Assembly (NCBI GenBank): GCA_947478725.1
Contig: CANJWZ010000023.1
Span: 1 to 64,000, forward strand
Length of the DNA stretch: 64,000 nt
Reading direction: 5' to 3'
DNA from: Comamonadaceae bacterium
GTDB lineage: Bacteria; Pseudomonadota; Gammaproteobacteria; Burkholderiales; Burkholderiaceae_C
A program made the position numbers and the translations under genes. Below the pieces are notes generated by a model. It did not search any database. It was not told the origin of the DNA and was given only the letters and a program-made list of their open reading frames with translations. Below are positions 45,277 to 54,039 of this stretch, piece after piece (the first letter of the stretch is position 1; each line of letters opens with the position of its first letter).

Positions 45277-46413
45277 CTAGGCGCTAGCCATACGAATGAT
45301 GGCCGCTACAGGGCCACCACCTGCTGGGCCTTGATGTTCAGCGCCACCCGATACATACAATTCGCAGTGGCCAATAACCGATGCCAATACACCGCCAACC
45401 ACGGCCCTGGCGTGCCGCGTCGAGTGAATGTCTGAATCGTTCAGCATGGTGTGGCGGGATTGCCTTACCCGCCCGTCCGGGCTTGCTTCGGCCTTGGCCA
45501 ACAAGCTGACAACACGCTGCGCAAGCAAGGTTGAATCGTCTTGTGAGTTCAGGCCCGACACTGCGTTCAGCAGCTTTCTCACGCTCGCAGCATCAATGGC
45601 ATCTTTCATCACTGTGTGAGCAATGCGCAGCGTGGACTGGCTGGTCACAGCTTCACCCAGCACAATCACCACATTGCATTCCAGTTCAATGCCAGCAGAA
45701 GCCGATGCCAGCGACGAGTAAAGACCCCAGTCCGACAAGATCGCTGAGTCATTGACCTGCGCGCGCTGAAGCTCTCCTAGGGCCACAGCCACGCCCAGCG
45801 CAGACGCGCCACGCGAATAGCCCATAGACTCATAGCTGTCACGCGTGACAGGCAAAGCACCCCGAGACAGTGCATCGTTGACTTTTGCAGACGTCAGAAG
45901 TGGGCATTTGACCTGGACAAAATGAACATCAGCAGCATCGTTGATGCCCGCATCGCGCATCGCCGCCAAGGTCGCGCGAGCCGTCGCATCCACTTGAGCG
46001 ACCCGACCCATTTCTTCAGGTAAAAAATCTTGCGTTTTTGCGATGCCAACCACCAGGCGCTTCGAACTTTGAGCTTCATCAGGCGCAGCCGGTAGCCATC
46101 GACGCGTGAAGACCGTGAAGTGTGGCGACAAAACGCCTTCCGTGCCGCCCGACATGACCAATGCCACCCTGGAGTGGACCTCCTCGGGGGCACAGCCCAG
46201 CGCTGGCGCCAACAACTGGCACCAAGCGGCGCTGGCGTACTCGCGCGTGAAGTCGTTGACGCAGCCATTACCCTCTGTTTTTCCCATCACCGCAACCACC
46301 TCGGCGGGTACCAGATCGCCAGCATCTATCAGCGCCTGAACGCCTGAAAGATCAGCGGGACTCCGGCAAGGAACTCGCCAGACATCGACTTTTTGATGCC
46401 GTTGTCCGCTCAT
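45277..46413 (-). CDS. Cyanuric acid amidohydrolase / barbiturase family ring-opening hydrolase
   Basis: 378 residues with the three-repeat fold unique to the AtzD/TrzD/barbiturase family. Three Lys-Ser pairs expected for the active site are seen: MGKTEGNG (K45) with VMSGGTEG (S88); VQVKCPLLT (K169) with the Ser cluster SSLASASAGIELE (about 233-239); LLAKAEASPDGR (K307) with YVSGGAEHQGP (S355). MLNDSDIHSTRHARA and GPAGGGPVAAII complete the family signature. It hydrolyses a cyclic imide amide bond, giving carboxybiuret from cyanuric acid or ureidomalonate from barbiturate. Which substrate applies cannot be told by eye. Overlaps the next upstream amidohydrolase by ATGA. Confidence 0.9.
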   Translation of the reverse strand: MSGQRHQKVDVWRVPCRSPADLSGVQALIDAGDLVPAEVVAVMGKTEGNGCVNDFTREYASAAWCQLLAPALGCAPEEVHSRVALVMSGGTEGVLSPHFTVFTRRWLPAAPDEAQSSKRLVVGIAKTQDFLPEEMGRVAQVDATARATLAAMRDAGINDAADVHFVQVKCPLLTSAKVNDALSRGALPVTRDSYESMGYSRGASALGVAVALGELQRAQVNDSAILSDWGLYSSLASASAGIELECNVVIVLGEAVTSQSTLRIAHTVMKDAIDAASVRKLLNAVSGLNSQDDSTLLAQRVVSLLAKAEASPDGRVRQSRHTMLNDSDIHSTRHARAVVGGVLASVIGHCELYVSGGAEHQGPAGGGPVAAIIRMASA

Positions 46414-47879
46414 GCGTTGTCTTTCACTGGCTCGCCCACTGGCAACGCATTGACGGGCACGCCGTGGGGCGTCTGAAGGATGGCGCTGCTGTAGTGCTCT
46501 GTGTTGCGCGGCTTGGGGGTTGGCATTTTTTGCACGCTTTTAACGGAATGGCCCCAGCCGGCCGCTTCTGTCACGAGCTTGCCGTCACGCATCACAAAAC
46601 GGCCGCGAACCAAGGTATGCAGCGGATAGCCCTGCACGGCACGACCATGCCACGGCGAAATTTTGCTGATGCTCTGGAGCCGGTTTTGCGACAGCACACC
46701 CGCACGCTGCATGTCGACCAGCGCGATGTCAGCATCCGCACCCGGCGCGATGACGCCTTTCGTCCCATAAAGACCCCAGGCCTTGGCGGGGGCAACGGCG
46801 CTCCAGCGGACATAGTCCATCAAAGTGGCACGATTTCGATTGATTTCGGTCAGCATCAGCGGCATTTGCGTTTCCACACCCGGAAACCCGCAATCGCAAT
46901 TCCAGATGCTCTCGCGCATCTTTTCGTCTGGCGCATGTGGCGCATGGTCAGTCGCGATCATGTCAATGGTGCCATCCATCAACGCGTCCCAGAGCGGCTG
47001 GTTGTGGCGAGCCTCGCGGATGGGTGGGTTGACCCGCATGATGCCGCCAAGCTTGAGCATGTGCTCGGTGTTGAGCAGCAAATATTGCGGACAGGTCTCG
47101 GCCGTCACATCAACCCCGCGGCGTTTGGCTTCGCGCAGCAGATACAGAGAATCGGCCGCGCTGTGGTGCGCAATATGAACGCGCGCGCCGGTCCATTCGG
47201 CAAGGGTGAGCACCCGGCCAATGGCCTCAATTTCAGCCACAGCAGGCCGCGCGGCCAGATGCGCCAGTGCGTCAATGCGCCCGGCCAGTTGCATGTGTTG
47301 CTGGCGTCTGCTCAGGATGGATGAGTTTTCTGCGTGCACCACGGTGCGAATACCCAGCGGGGCAAGTTTTTCAAAGCCCTCCAGTAAGGCACCATCGGTC
47401 GGTGCCGGCAAATTACCAAAGGTGTTGCCGACAAATGCTTTAAAACTCGTCACCCCCGCATCCAGCAGCGCTTCAAGGTGGTCTACCGTGTCGTCGCCTA
47501 ACAGTCCATGGATGCCAAAGTCCACATAAGACGACTCGGCAGCCTTCTGCTTGAGCCGCAAGGCTTCAAGCGTTGCCGTCGGCGGATGGGTGTTGGGCAT
47601 TTCAAATACCGTGGTGACACCGCCACAGGCCGCTGCGGCCGAGCCAGTCTTCCAGGTTTCCTTGTTTGGATAGCCTGGATCACGAAAGTGCACATGGCTG
47701 TCGATCGCTCCAGGCAACAGAAACAGGCCGTCAGCCCGCATCTCTTCACGTGCAGCGGGCATCAGGTCATCATGACCCACAGCAACAATCTTTTCACCCG
47801 CAATCGCAACGCTGGCTTGGATGATCTGATCGGCAGACACCACACGGGCGCCCCGGATGACCAGGTCCACTTCTTTCAT
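46410..47879 (-). CDS. Dihydroorotase/allantoinase-like amidohydrolase
   Basis: 489 residues from ATG 47879 (AAAGGA precedes; an ATG at 47894 would place that site inside the gene). Binuclear-metal motifs are DSHVHFRDPGYPNKE (H62, H64), the carboxylated Lys in TSFKAFVGN (K147), VVHAENS (H182), VHIAHHSAAD (H238/H239) and IATDHAPHAPDEK (D311). This set fits the hydantoinase/allantoinase/dihydroorotase group that opens cyclic imides or ureides. A C-terminal extension of ~50 residues (PKPRNTEHYSSAIL...) is unusual. It is coupled to the cyanuric acid/barbiturase-family gene and so probably acts in the same pathway. Confidence 0.85.
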   Translation of the reverse strand: MKEVDLVIRGARVVSADQIIQASVAIAGEKIVAVGHDDLMPAAREEMRADGLFLLPGAIDSHVHFRDPGYPNKETWKTGSAAAACGGVTTVFEMPNTHPPTATLEALRLKQKAAESSYVDFGIHGLLGDDTVDHLEALLDAGVTSFKAFVGNTFGNLPAPTDGALLEGFEKLAPLGIRTVVHAENSSILSRRQQHMQLAGRIDALAHLAARPAVAEIEAIGRVLTLAEWTGARVHIAHHSAADSLYLLREAKRRGVDVTAETCPQYLLLNTEHMLKLGGIMRVNPPIREARHNQPLWDALMDGTIDMIATDHAPHAPDEKMRESIWNCDCGFPGVETQMPLMLTEINRNRATLMDYVRWSAVAPAKAWGLYGTKGVIAPGADADIALVDMQRAGVLSQNRLQSISKISPWHGRAVQGYPLHTLVRGRFVMRDGKLVTEAAGWGHSVKSVQKMPTPKPRNTEHYSSAILQTPHGVPVNALPVGEPVKDNA

Positions 47880-47890
47880 GTTGTTTCCTT

Positions 47891-48682
47891 TCACAGCATG
47901 GCCCAGCCGCCGTCAACCGGCAGGTCAACACCCGTGATCTGGCGCGACACATCACTGGCCATAAAAAGGCATGCATTGGCAACATCGTCGTCATTCGTGA
48001 CACGCTTTAGCGCGTAATCGGCAGCATGCCTTGTCATGGCTTCTTCAAGCGTGATGCCCAGCTTTTCGGCCATGTTTGCACAAACCTTCTCACGAAAGCG
48101 TGGGCCATCGACCATGCCGGGTGCCACACAATTCACGTTGATGCCGTAAGGGCCGGCTTCTAGTGCAAAACTTTTGGTGATTCCGCGCAGACCCCACTTC
48201 GATGCCGAATAAGCCATGCGCCCCGCGCGCCCACGCATGCCAAAGGTGCCGCCCACGTTCACCACCTTGCCGCTTTTGCGTGCAATCATTTCCGGTATCA
48301 CCGCATGCATGGTGTTAAAGCAGCCCGTCATGTTGAGCTGCACGATTTCGTTGAATTCTTCGGTGCTGGTTTCCCAACCTGTCTTGCCAATGGGGCCGGA
48401 GCCGCCCGCCACATTGACCAGCACATCAATGCGCCCGAATGCTCTCATTGCAGCGGCTGCCAGCGCCTCGGTTTGTGCCGGTACCGTCATGTCACAAGAC
48501 ACGACGAGCGCATCCACGCCCAGGGTACGCGCCTCAGCAGCAACAGGTTCGATGGCGGCAATATCGCGGCCAGCCAGCACCAGGGTCGCGCCCTCACGCG
48601 CGAATGCCAAAGTGACAGCCCGGCCCATGCCTTTGGCCGGTCCAGTGATCACGGTTACCTTGCCTTTGAGTTGGAGATCCAT
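47891..48682 (-). CDS. Short-chain dehydrogenase/reductase
   Basis: 263 residues from ATG 48682. The cofactor motif is TGPAKGMGRAV (TGxxxGxG), then NVAGGSGP, the active-site Ser in VNVGGTFGMRG, the catalytic YSASKWG (Tyr-x-x-x-Lys), and GLRGITKSFALEAGPYGINVNCVAPGMVDGPR (in parts), which marks a classical SDR. It lies between a binding-protein gene and the dihydroorotase-like gene in the same direction. It may oxidise or reduce a ring or side chain of the substrate. Substrate unknown. Confidence 0.88.
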   Translation of the reverse strand: MDLQLKGKVTVITGPAKGMGRAVTLAFAREGATLVLAGRDIAAIEPVAAEARTLGVDALVVSCDMTVPAQTEALAAAAMRAFGRIDVLVNVAGGSGPIGKTGWETSTEEFNEIVQLNMTGCFNTMHAVIPEMIARKSGKVVNVGGTFGMRGRAGRMAYSASKWGLRGITKSFALEAGPYGINVNCVAPGMVDGPRFREKVCANMAEKLGITLEEAMTRHAADYALKRVTNDDDVANACLFMASDVSRQITGVDLPVDGGWAML

Positions 48683-48707
48683 GGAAATGTTGTCTTTCTG
48701 AAAAACT

Positions 48708-49727
48708 TTAAAACTTCGAGAGCCGCTCGGCGCGCGCAGGCAAAAAGTTGCGATTGAATACTTCACCCGTGGTGGGGGTGCGGGGCAGTTGATTGGCCTC
48801 CACCACGATACCGATGGCCTTTTTCAGGCGTTCATCATCAACGTCACCCAGACCGATACGCGCAATCTCAGGATGGCTCATGTCGTTACGAATCGTCGCC
48901 AGCAGCTTTTCTTTTTCCACGTCGCGCTTGAGCAATGGCTCGCGCTTCATGGCGAAATCAACACCGGCATCCGGGTTGGCGGCCACTTCCTTGATGGCTC
49001 GGTTAAGCGCCTTGACAAAACCTTGAACCGCTTTTGGATTTTCAGCAACAAAGTTTTTTGAGAAGAACACAGCGTTTGCGTACAAATCCATGCCCGAGTC
49101 GCCGTAGCGGATAAACCGCAGGTCTTTGGCTGGGTCCAGCCCCATCGCCTTGGCACTGAAAGTGACGGTAGTGACATAACCAAACACCGCATCAACCTGA
49201 CCGCGCGCCAGCATTTGTTCGCGCAGGTTAGGCGCCATATTGGTCACAGTGACTTTGCTCGCGTCGATTTTTGCCAGCTTGGCGTAGGCGGGGAACAGTT
49301 TGAGTGCAGCATCGTTGGCCGGCCCACCGATGGTTTTTCCTTCCAGGTCTTTGGGTGTCTTGATCGGACTGTCCTGTTTGACCACCACCGTGAACGGGGG
49401 GGTGTTGTACATCATGTAAACCGCCACCGGCGCGTCGGCCGGCCGCTTTGAAGCCAGATCAATCAAGGCGTTGAGGTCACCAAAACCAGCTTGATAAGCG
49501 CCCGATGCCACCTTGGGGACGGATGCGGCTGAGCCTTCGCCCTGGTCAAACTCGACGTCTAGTCCCTCGGCCTTGAAATAACCTTTGTCCTGCGCCAGGA
49601 AAAACCACGCCTGCGCGCCTTCATATTTCCAGTTCAGAACCATCTTGATTTTGGTCTGCGCTAAAACGGCAGCAGGTGAAAGCGCTGCGCACAGGGCTAG
49701 CAAGGCAAAGCGGCGGGATAGTTTCAT
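48708..49727 (-). CDS. NMT1/THI5-like ABC substrate-binding protein (second of two)
   Basis: 339 residues from ATG 49727. A signal peptide (RRFALLALCAALSPAAVLAQ) precedes IKMVLNWKYEGAQAWFFLAQDKGYF, the classical NMT1/THI5/SsuA opening. FDQGEGSAASVPKVASGAYQAGFGD and KTPKDLEGKTIGGPANDAALKLFPA (in parts) follow. It is about half identical by eye to the other binding protein of this cluster (51024-52058), so a duplication followed by divergence is likely. It probably delivers a pyrimidine-like or related ligand to the downstream permease and ATPase. Confidence 0.88.
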   Translation of the reverse strand: MKLSRRFALLALCAALSPAAVLAQTKIKMVLNWKYEGAQAWFFLAQDKGYFKAEGLDVEFDQGEGSAASVPKVASGAYQAGFGDLNALIDLASKRPADAPVAVYMMYNTPPFTVVVKQDSPIKTPKDLEGKTIGGPANDAALKLFPAYAKLAKIDASKVTVTNMAPNLREQMLARGQVDAVFGYVTTVTFSAKAMGLDPAKDLRFIRYGDSGMDLYANAVFFSKNFVAENPKAVQGFVKALNRAIKEVAANPDAGVDFAMKREPLLKRDVEKEKLLATIRNDMSHPEIARIGLGDVDDERLKKAIGIVVEANQLPRTPTTGEVFNRNFLPARAERLSKF

Positions 49728-49765
49728 GGTTTTCTTTCGGTTGGTTGATGAATCAATACGCTGAG

Positions 49766-50995
49766 TCAATACGCAGCGGGGGCAATCTGCACTGGCCCTG
49801 ACACCTGAACGCCGCGCTTGACCACAGCGAGCCTGGTGGACTGCTGCAAAATAGCGTCAGGAACGGATTTGGCATCCAGCACGATCAGGTCAGCCAGGCA
49901 GCCTGGCGCCAAACCGTAACTTTCAAGCCGCAGCATTCGCGCGGCGTTGCTGGTCATGGTCTGCCACACCTTTTCGAGCCCGGCGTTGTGCAGCTGCTTG
50001 GTCAGCTGCGCCAGTAAAAGCATGGCTTTGAGCGGGTCGGCATCACCAAAGCGGACAAAAGGATCGCGCATGTTGTCAGTGCCGCACGAGACATTGACGC
50101 CGGCTTCCATCAGCTCCAAAGTCCTGGTCAGGCGAATGCGCGTGGGCAGAACGCAGACCTGGAGATCGGCTTTTTTCATCAGGTCAATCGTGTCGATCGC
50201 CACAGCATGGCTGACACAGGCCAGCGATGCGATGTGAGACACAGCCACACGGCCCTGCCAGCCCTGCTCTATTGTTTTTTTCGCGACATAGGGCAGCGTG
50301 AAAGCCAATTCTGCGTCCCAGTTATCGAGGTGGTAGTCAATCTCGCAGTCATGCAGTTTCGCCAGCGCGAAAGTTTCGTCGACCTGCCGCTCTGGGTCAG
50401 AGGGCCAGATGGCACGGTTGACGTTTCCGCCAACGATCCTGACCCCTTTTTCCACCGCCTCCGTGATGAAGGGGCCAGCGCCGTCTTCAAGGGTTCCAGC
50501 GGTGTTAAACCAGCCCTCCTGCGGGAAGGCGGTGACTTGTACGTCCACCTTGCCAGCCATGGCACGGGCAGCCCTGTTGATGCCTTCCACAGCCCGCTGA
50601 CCCACGTAGCGGTCTACTTCGCAATTGGTGCGCACTGTTGTGGTGCCGTGGGCTAAGCCCATCGTGAGCGACTGCCTCGCCCGTGCAGCCACATCTTCAA
50701 CCGTGAAATCAGCCTTGAGCAGGCGCACGGCACGAATCGCCTCGCTCAAGCCTGCAACGTCTGCACCGTCGGCAACCCTGTCACTGATCAGAGCTTTGTC
50801 GATGTGAACATGCGGGTCAACGAAGGCTGACGAGACCAGTCGCCCGCCAGCGTCCCAGGCTGGCCCATCCACACCTGTGCGATCGCCCGAGGTGTCTGGC
50901 TCAACGCTGATGATGCGATCAGCGTCAATGCTGACGCGCCAACGCCCACCACGTCCCGGTAAGGTGGCGTTACAAATGGTCCAGGGACTTGTCAT
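49766..50995 (-). CDS. Cytosine deaminase-like amidohydrolase
   Basis: 409 residues of the metal-dependent amidohydrolase superfamily. SSAFVDPHVHIDKALI gives the HxH ligands, followed by the helical GLAHGTTTVRTNCEVD, a WDAELAFTLPYVAKKT region with YHLDN (His/Asp), VSHIASLACV with its His, and CGTDNMRDPFVRFGDADPL, which matches the SDNxxDPF motif of CodA-type deaminases. It probably removes an amino group from, or hydrolyses, an azine or pyrimidine. It ends 39 bp before the second binding-protein gene. Some members act on creatinine, isocytosine or triazines. Confidence 0.85.
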   Translation of the reverse strand: MTSPWTICNATLPGRGGRWRVSIDADRIISVEPDTSGDRTGVDGPAWDAGGRLVSSAFVDPHVHIDKALISDRVADGADVAGLSEAIRAVRLLKADFTVEDVAARARQSLTMGLAHGTTTVRTNCEVDRYVGQRAVEGINRAARAMAGKVDVQVTAFPQEGWFNTAGTLEDGAGPFITEAVEKGVRIVGGNVNRAIWPSDPERQVDETFALAKLHDCEIDYHLDNWDAELAFTLPYVAKKTIEQGWQGRVAVSHIASLACVSHAVAIDTIDLMKKADLQVCVLPTRIRLTRTLELMEAGVNVSCGTDNMRDPFVRFGDADPLKAMLLLAQLTKQLHNAGLEKVWQTMTSNAARMLRLESYGLAPGCLADLIVLDAKSVPDAILQQSTRLAVVKRGVQVSGPVQIAPAAY

Positions 50996-51023
50996 TTGAA
51001 AGTAGGTCTTAAAAGTGCAACGT

Positions 51024-52058
51024 TCAAAGCGCAGACTTCACCAGACGCTCCTGCTTGGGCGGCAGAAAACTGCGGTTGAAAATCTCAACAGGGGCAGGTG
51101 TGCGGGCAAGTTCATAGCTGTCAACGATTTGCGCGATCGCGCGCGTCATGCGGGCATCGCTCACATCGCCCAAACCCAACTCGTTCGACTCAGGCGTCAA
51201 CACATTGCTTTTCAGGACGTAAACCATCCTGCGCTTTTCGATGTCTTTGTTGATCAGTGGCTCGTTCTTGGCGAGGTTGTCAATGCAAGCGTCAGGCTGG
51301 GTGATGCAGTCCTTCATGGCACGATTGATGGCCTTGACCAAGCCTGTCACGGCTTGAGGCCTCTCCTTGGCAAGCTTGGCCGTCACCAAGACGCCATTGC
51401 TGTAAAGGTCCAAACCCAGATCGTTGTAGAAAATCCAGCGAATATCTTTCTCGGGATCAATCCCCATCGACACAAAATTCATGTAGCTGGTGGCAGAAAA
51501 AACGGCAGATGCCTCGACCTGGCCGCGCATCAACATTTGCTCTTGCAGGCTAGGCGCCATATTGGTCCATGTCACCTTCTTTTCATCAATGTTGTTTTTC
51601 TTGGCAAGCGCAGCAAATACCTTCAGCGCCGCACTGCCAGCGGGCGAGCCCAGCGTTTTGCCTTCAACATCCTTGAGCGTTTTGATCGTGCTGCCAGCCT
51701 TGGTGACGAGTGCAAACGGTGCGCGGTTGTAGATCATGTACACCATCACCGGGGCTTCGCCTGGTTTGGTCGAAGCGCCCTGAATAATGGCATTGACATC
51801 ACCCACCCCGGCCTGGTAAGTGCCCGACATCACGCGCGAAACGGCGGCAGCAGAGCCCTCCCCTTGGTCAATCGTCACATCCAAATTTTCTGCCTTGAAG
51901 TAACCTTTGTCCTGGGCCCAGTAAAACCATGAATGCACGCCCTGAATTTTCCAATCGAGTGTGAACTTGATTTTGGTAACTTCTTGCGCGACTGCTGGCA
52001 TGGAACAGGCAAGTGCTGCAGCGCCCAGAGCGAGGCACAGGCGATTGATTAATTTCAT
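51024..52058 (-). CDS. NMT1/THI5-like ABC substrate-binding protein (first of two)
   Basis: 344 residues from ATG 52058, which overlaps the cysteine hydrolase stop (ATGA). Signal peptide RLCLALGAAALACSMPAVAQ, then IKFTLDWKIQGVHSWFYWAQDKGYF and VTIDQGEGSAAAVSRVMSGTYQAGVGD (in parts). The pattern is the same as in the second binding protein 1.3 kb downstream. Proteins of this fold bind pyrimidines (HMP-like), sulfonates or nitrate. The open frame before 52058 is antisense-like overlap and not used. Confidence 0.88.
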   Translation of the reverse strand: MKLINRLCLALGAAALACSMPAVAQEVTKIKFTLDWKIQGVHSWFYWAQDKGYFKAENLDVTIDQGEGSAAAVSRVMSGTYQAGVGDVNAIIQGASTKPGEAPVMVYMIYNRAPFALVTKAGSTIKTLKDVEGKTLGSPAGSAALKVFAALAKKNNIDEKKVTWTNMAPSLQEQMLMRGQVEASAVFSATSYMNFVSMGIDPEKDIRWIFYNDLGLDLYSNGVLVTAKLAKERPQAVTGLVKAINRAMKDCITQPDACIDNLAKNEPLINKDIEKRRMVYVLKSNVLTPESNELGLGDVSDARMTRAIAQIVDSYELARTPAPVEIFNRSFLPPKQERLVKSAL

Positions 52059-52933
52059 TGGGCGTCCTTCAGGTTGGTGGTGGTAAATACAGTGGCGCCA
52101 CGCTGCTTGCGCATGCGGCGGGCAACAGTCAGCTCGGCCAAGGCAGGCAGCAGCGTTGAGGTAGTAGCCACAAATCCATGCAACTGCTTGACAATGAAGT
52201 GAACAGCTTTGGTGACGTAAGCAGGAGACGGCGTGCTGCATGCGTCAGACAAAAGCACGCAGTCATAGCCCAAGAAACCGGCATCCTGCAAGCTTGAAAA
52301 GACACATCTATCCGTATTCACGCCTGCAAACAACAGGGTTGTGATGCCCTGCTGGCGCAAAATACTGTCCAGCTCGTTGTCCCAGAAGCCACTCAAGCGG
52401 TGCTTGAAAACCAGTATGTCCTGTGGCGCGAGCGGGAGTTCATCAATCACCTGCGCTCCCCACTGTCCGGGCACGACAGCCAAGCCATGGTCTTGAGGCG
52501 AGCGTTCCGCATAACCGACGCCATCAGGCGTACGCTTGCCCTTGAACTGGACGGTTGGACTTAAATTGAGACGGTCAGGTCGGACACCCCAGTTAAGCCA
52601 GATCACGGTACCGCCGGCAGGCCGCCAGGCCTCAAGCAGCTTGGCGATGACGGGAATTGGCTTGCGCATGGGCTTAACACTGACACCCTTTTGACCAAAC
52701 CAGCCCGCAGGGTGGCAAAAGTCGTTCTGCATATCCACCACAATTAAAGCGCTTCGGGCCAAGTCAATTTCTAACGCCTGTGGCTGTGCATCGAAACGCA
52801 CAGTGACAGGAGTTTTGACTTTTCGCACCAAACTAAGGCATTGATCCGTGAGCGCCCAAGCGTTGTGCGGGGAGGGGCCGAAAGTGGCCTGGATCACCGC
52901 TTTGGTGCGTATTAACGATTTGATGCGCGTCAT
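52055..52933 (-). CDS. Isochorismatase-family cysteine hydrolase
   Basis: 292 residues from ATG 52933 (a TTG lies 15 bp upstream). The catalytic Asp lies in LIVVDMQNDFCHPAGWFGQKG, Lys in LVFKHRLSGFWDNELDS, and the nucleophile Cys in FAGVNTDRCVFSSLQDAG, the normal D-K-C set. A ~50-residue N-terminal extension precedes the fold. RutB (ureidoacrylate) and biuret hydrolase belong to this family, so hydrolysis of a ring-opened ureide or biuret-like product is plausible. It is the promoter-proximal gene of the cluster, divergent from the LysR gene. Confidence 0.85.
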   Translation of the reverse strand: MTRIKSLIRTKAVIQATFGPSPHNAWALTDQCLSLVRKVKTPVTVRFDAQPQALEIDLARSALIVVDMQNDFCHPAGWFGQKGVSVKPMRKPIPVIAKLLEAWRPAGGTVIWLNWGVRPDRLNLSPTVQFKGKRTPDGVGYAERSPQDHGLAVVPGQWGAQVIDELPLAPQDILVFKHRLSGFWDNELDSILRQQGITTLLFAGVNTDRCVFSSLQDAGFLGYDCVLLSDACSTPSPAYVTKAVHFIVKQLHGFVATTSTLLPALAELTVARRMRKQRGATVFTTTNLKDAQ

Positions 52934-53059
52934 GCCCGAATATCGCAAGCGGCGTGCCTGACACCGCTCTTCATATGCACCTTTTCGAGCGCTATGTGCT
53001 GCCGATACGGCAACGGTTTAACATGTGGCCCAGCAAATCACTTCACAGAAAGAACCCTT

Positions 53060-53995
53060 GTGAACCATCTACGATTTTTGAATTATGTGGACGAGGTTGC
53101 CCGTGCCGGCTCAATCCGGCAGGCAGCAGACAGGCTGCACGTTGCCGCATCAGCCGTTAACCGCCGGGTACTTGATCTGGAAGCGGAGCTGGGTACAGCC
53201 ATTTTTGAGCGCCTGCCCAGAGGCGTGCGCCTGACCGCCGCGGGTGAGCTTTTCGTGGCTTACATCCGCAGCCGTTCAGCCCAGTTAGAACAGGTTCGCA
53301 CAGAAATCGAAGACCTGAAAGGCCTGCGTCGCGGGATGGTCAAGGTGATTGCAAGCCAGGCCTTAGCCCCCGTCTTTTTACCCCGAGCTATCGCGGCCTT
53401 CAGGTCTACCCACCCCATGGTGGGTGTGGATGTGCATATTGGTGACCACCTGCATGCACTCAAGTCGCTCAGGAATTTTGAAGCGGATCTGGCGCTCATA
53501 TTCAACCTTGCGCCTGACGCAGACATGGACCGAATCGCTGAAATCGAGCAGAAGCTGGTGGCGGTGATGCACCGCAGCCATCCGCTTGCCCATCAGCCTG
53601 ACTTGCGGCTGCGCGACTGTATTGAATACCCGCTCATCTTGCCGAATCAGGACTTGGGTGGACGCCAACTGCTGGAGAATTTTTTAGTCCGCAGCTCGGT
53701 CAAATTACGCCCTGCGGTTGAAAGCAACAGTTTTGAGTTCATGAGAAGCTACCTGGTGCATGAACAGGGAATATCTTTTCAAATTGCCATCGGTGCGGTC
53801 ATTGAAGGAGACGAGCTGGTGGCGCGTGAAATAGCCGATCGCGGATTCCCGCGCGGCCAGCTGGTACTGGCTTGTCTGCGTGGCAGGCAACTGCCCGTGA
53901 TAGCCCACGCGTTTGCCGATGACCTCATCACTGCCCTGCACAAGCACCAAGACCCCATCCCGACCGGTCGTACCAGCGCAAACCTGGCGCGATAA
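53060..53995 (+). CDS. LysR-type transcriptional regulator
   Basis: 311 residues from GTG 53060, which has AGAAAGAA upstream; an ATG at 52994 would add 22 unlikely residues. The N-terminal winged HTH is RFLNYVDEVARAGSIRQAADRLHVAASAVNRRV (in parts) followed by LEAELGTAIFERLPRGVRLTAAGE. The effector domain covers the rest, with LPRAIAAFRSTHPMVGVDVHIGD. It is divergent from the ten-gene cluster, with about 125 bp between starts, the classical arrangement for a regulator of an adjacent catabolic operon. Its effector is probably the cluster substrate or an intermediate. Confidence 0.9.
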   Translation: MNHLRFLNYVDEVARAGSIRQAADRLHVAASAVNRRVLDLEAELGTAIFERLPRGVRLTAAGELFVAYIRSRSAQLEQVRTEIEDLKGLRRGMVKVIASQALAPVFLPRAIAAFRSTHPMVGVDVHIGDHLHALKSLRNFEADLALIFNLAPDADMDRIAEIEQKLVAVMHRSHPLAHQPDLRLRDCIEYPLILPNQDLGGRQLLENFLVRSSVKLRPAVESNSFEFMRSYLVHEQGISFQIAIGAVIEGDELVAREIADRGFPRGQLVLACLRGRQLPVIAHAFADDLITALHKHQDPIPTGRTSANLAR

Positions 53996-54039
53996 GATGA
54001 TTGGCGAAAAGCCCTAACGACATCCAAGTTGAAAACACC

